Assembly: GCA_001179505.1 (NCBI GenBank)
Contig: CDMY01000468.1
Coordinates: forward strand, 2,965-36,084
Source: Vitrella brassicaformis
Taxonomy: Eukaryota; Sar; Vitrellaceae
DNA: 33,120 nucleotides
Direction of reading: 5' to 3'
This document shows positions 32,228 through 33,120 of the stretch, piece after piece. Within the stretch, counting starts at the first letter, position 1. Each line of letters begins with the position of its first letter. A program made the translations under genes and the position numbers. The notes under the pieces were generated by a model. It made no database searches. It had not been told where the DNA came from and saw nothing but the letters and a program-made list of their open reading frames with translations.

Positions 32228-33070
32228 CTATGTCCAGAGGGCTTTGGCTGCTTGGACGGGTCCGTCGCGCCCTTGCCGGCCAAGGAGATCCTAAAAGCAG
32301 AGCAGCCACACAAGGACATTGAGCCAAGAGTACAAGAGGACAAAAGACAGGCATGGATACGCTGCCGGAGGTTGCAAGCCACGGCCGTGTCGGTGGCGAA
32401 GGCATGAGAGAGTGGGGCACCTGAACGCCGGCACAGCGAACAGAATGGCACGGGTGCATGTCAGTTGACACAGGCATGTACTGTCAGTGTGAACGCATAC
32501 CAGCTCGCAATTTGCCGGCTCCTCATTCGTCACCACAGACACGTGCACTGCACATGCACCAGAAATAAATGCATACAGGCAGAGAGTCAATAGGGAAGTG
32601 ATATGCGCCTCCAGGCGGCCATGTGTGGCGTTCTTCTGACGAAAGAGTGCTTGCCTGTGCTCTCGCCGTCGAACTGTGAGATGATGATGTAGGCGATGAA
32701 GGGATGGCCGAAGGACGTCAGCAACAGCTGCTTTCACTTGCGCTCAAGTCCTTGGAATCCCACCACGGCCGTCGTGCCCTTCACTTTGATGTGGGGAGAC
32801 GAGCACATCAGCCTGGCCAACACACCGGGACGCCGGCTGAACGAAAAGCACACAAGACAAAAGTGCCACTGACTGTTGCTAGAGAGACGACGTGAAAAAG
32901 AAGCGACTCGTCGTGGCTGGCTCTCCCTCACAGTTGGAAGGGTTCTTTCTTAGTTCCACCCCTTCGTCATCGCCGACCGACAGGATGGTGCTGGTCAGGA
33001 GGGAGGTGAACGAAACCTCGTCGAACTTGTCCTCCGTCTCCCACTCCCCTTCTCCCTTGTGGCCTCCAAT
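32228..33070 (-). CDS. unknown protein, 5' part beyond the right edge
   Basis: Six exons with matching phases: 33070-32892, 32836-32785, 32727-32655, 32547-32501, 32420-32361, 32290-32228, giving 157 residues plus stop. The first exon begins after a CAG acceptor, so earlier exons lie upstream, outside the window or in its last 50 bases. Visible sequence: an acidic stretch KFDEVSFTSLLTSTILSVGD, then SSPHIKQLLLTSFGHPF with a hydrophobic IAYIIISQF, and VHVSVVTNEEPANCELV. The second intron (32784-32728, 57 nt) removes an in-frame TGA at 32734-32736. The third intron has a GC donor (ACAG then GCAAGC at 32654). The last two exons have poorer coding character and the stop at 32228 is tentative. No family recognised. 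Confidence 0.55.
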
Positions 33071-33120
33071 CTGTGCCGCACAGGGGGGTCCTCAGCACGC
33101 TGCGAGATGGGGCGGGTGGG

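Overview
The window looks like nuclear DNA of a photosynthetic alveolate with a complex (secondary) plastid. A chromerid such as Vitrella is the best guess. The reasons are: very intron-dense genes (up to 24 exons in 3.5 kb), introns mostly 45-110 nt long that end in (TG)n-CAG, GC-rich coding exons, abundant 1-4 base microsatellites, and two proteins that appear to carry secretory leaders plus plastid-type extensions (a THF1/Psb29 homologue and a DUF819 membrane protein). Species assignment is inference. No rRNA, tRNA, transposon or CRISPR array was recognised.

All gene models were built by hand, joining exons only where intron phases agree. From left to right: a possible leader peptide cut by the left edge (1-137, -); a ubiquitin-like protein without a terminal GG (254-1074, -); a secreted galactose-binding lectin with PAN-like modules (1198-2895, +); a DUF819 membrane protein (3819-5847, -); EMC4 (6048-6554, +); a coiled-coil protein (7440-9774, -); a polyQ-headed unknown protein (9941-11358, +); a polytopic membrane protein with two clear EF-hands (11930-15178, -); a lineage-type F-box/LRR-like protein (15619-17806, +); THF1/Psb29 (18467-20755, -); an RRM plus KH RNA-binding protein (21324-24840, +); an unknown 210-residue protein with an N-terminal MATR motif (25490-26283, -); a rhodanese plus inactive dual-specificity phosphatase resembling STYXL1 (26795-30103, +); a membrane protein with broken frame (30805-31941, -); and an unknown gene near the right edge (32228-33070, -).

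Genes alternate strand almost perfectly. They form divergent pairs that share short upstream regions (123-568 bp) and convergent pairs separated by repeat-filled spacers. An octamer, AGCTCGCR, recurs in the divergent spacers and is a candidate promoter element.

The genes do not form one pathway. Three points stand out: about 10% of the inferred introns have GC-AG borders, three genes carry a single in-frame TGA that a short in-phase intron could remove, and one gene encodes a predicted membrane-anchored pseudophosphatase.
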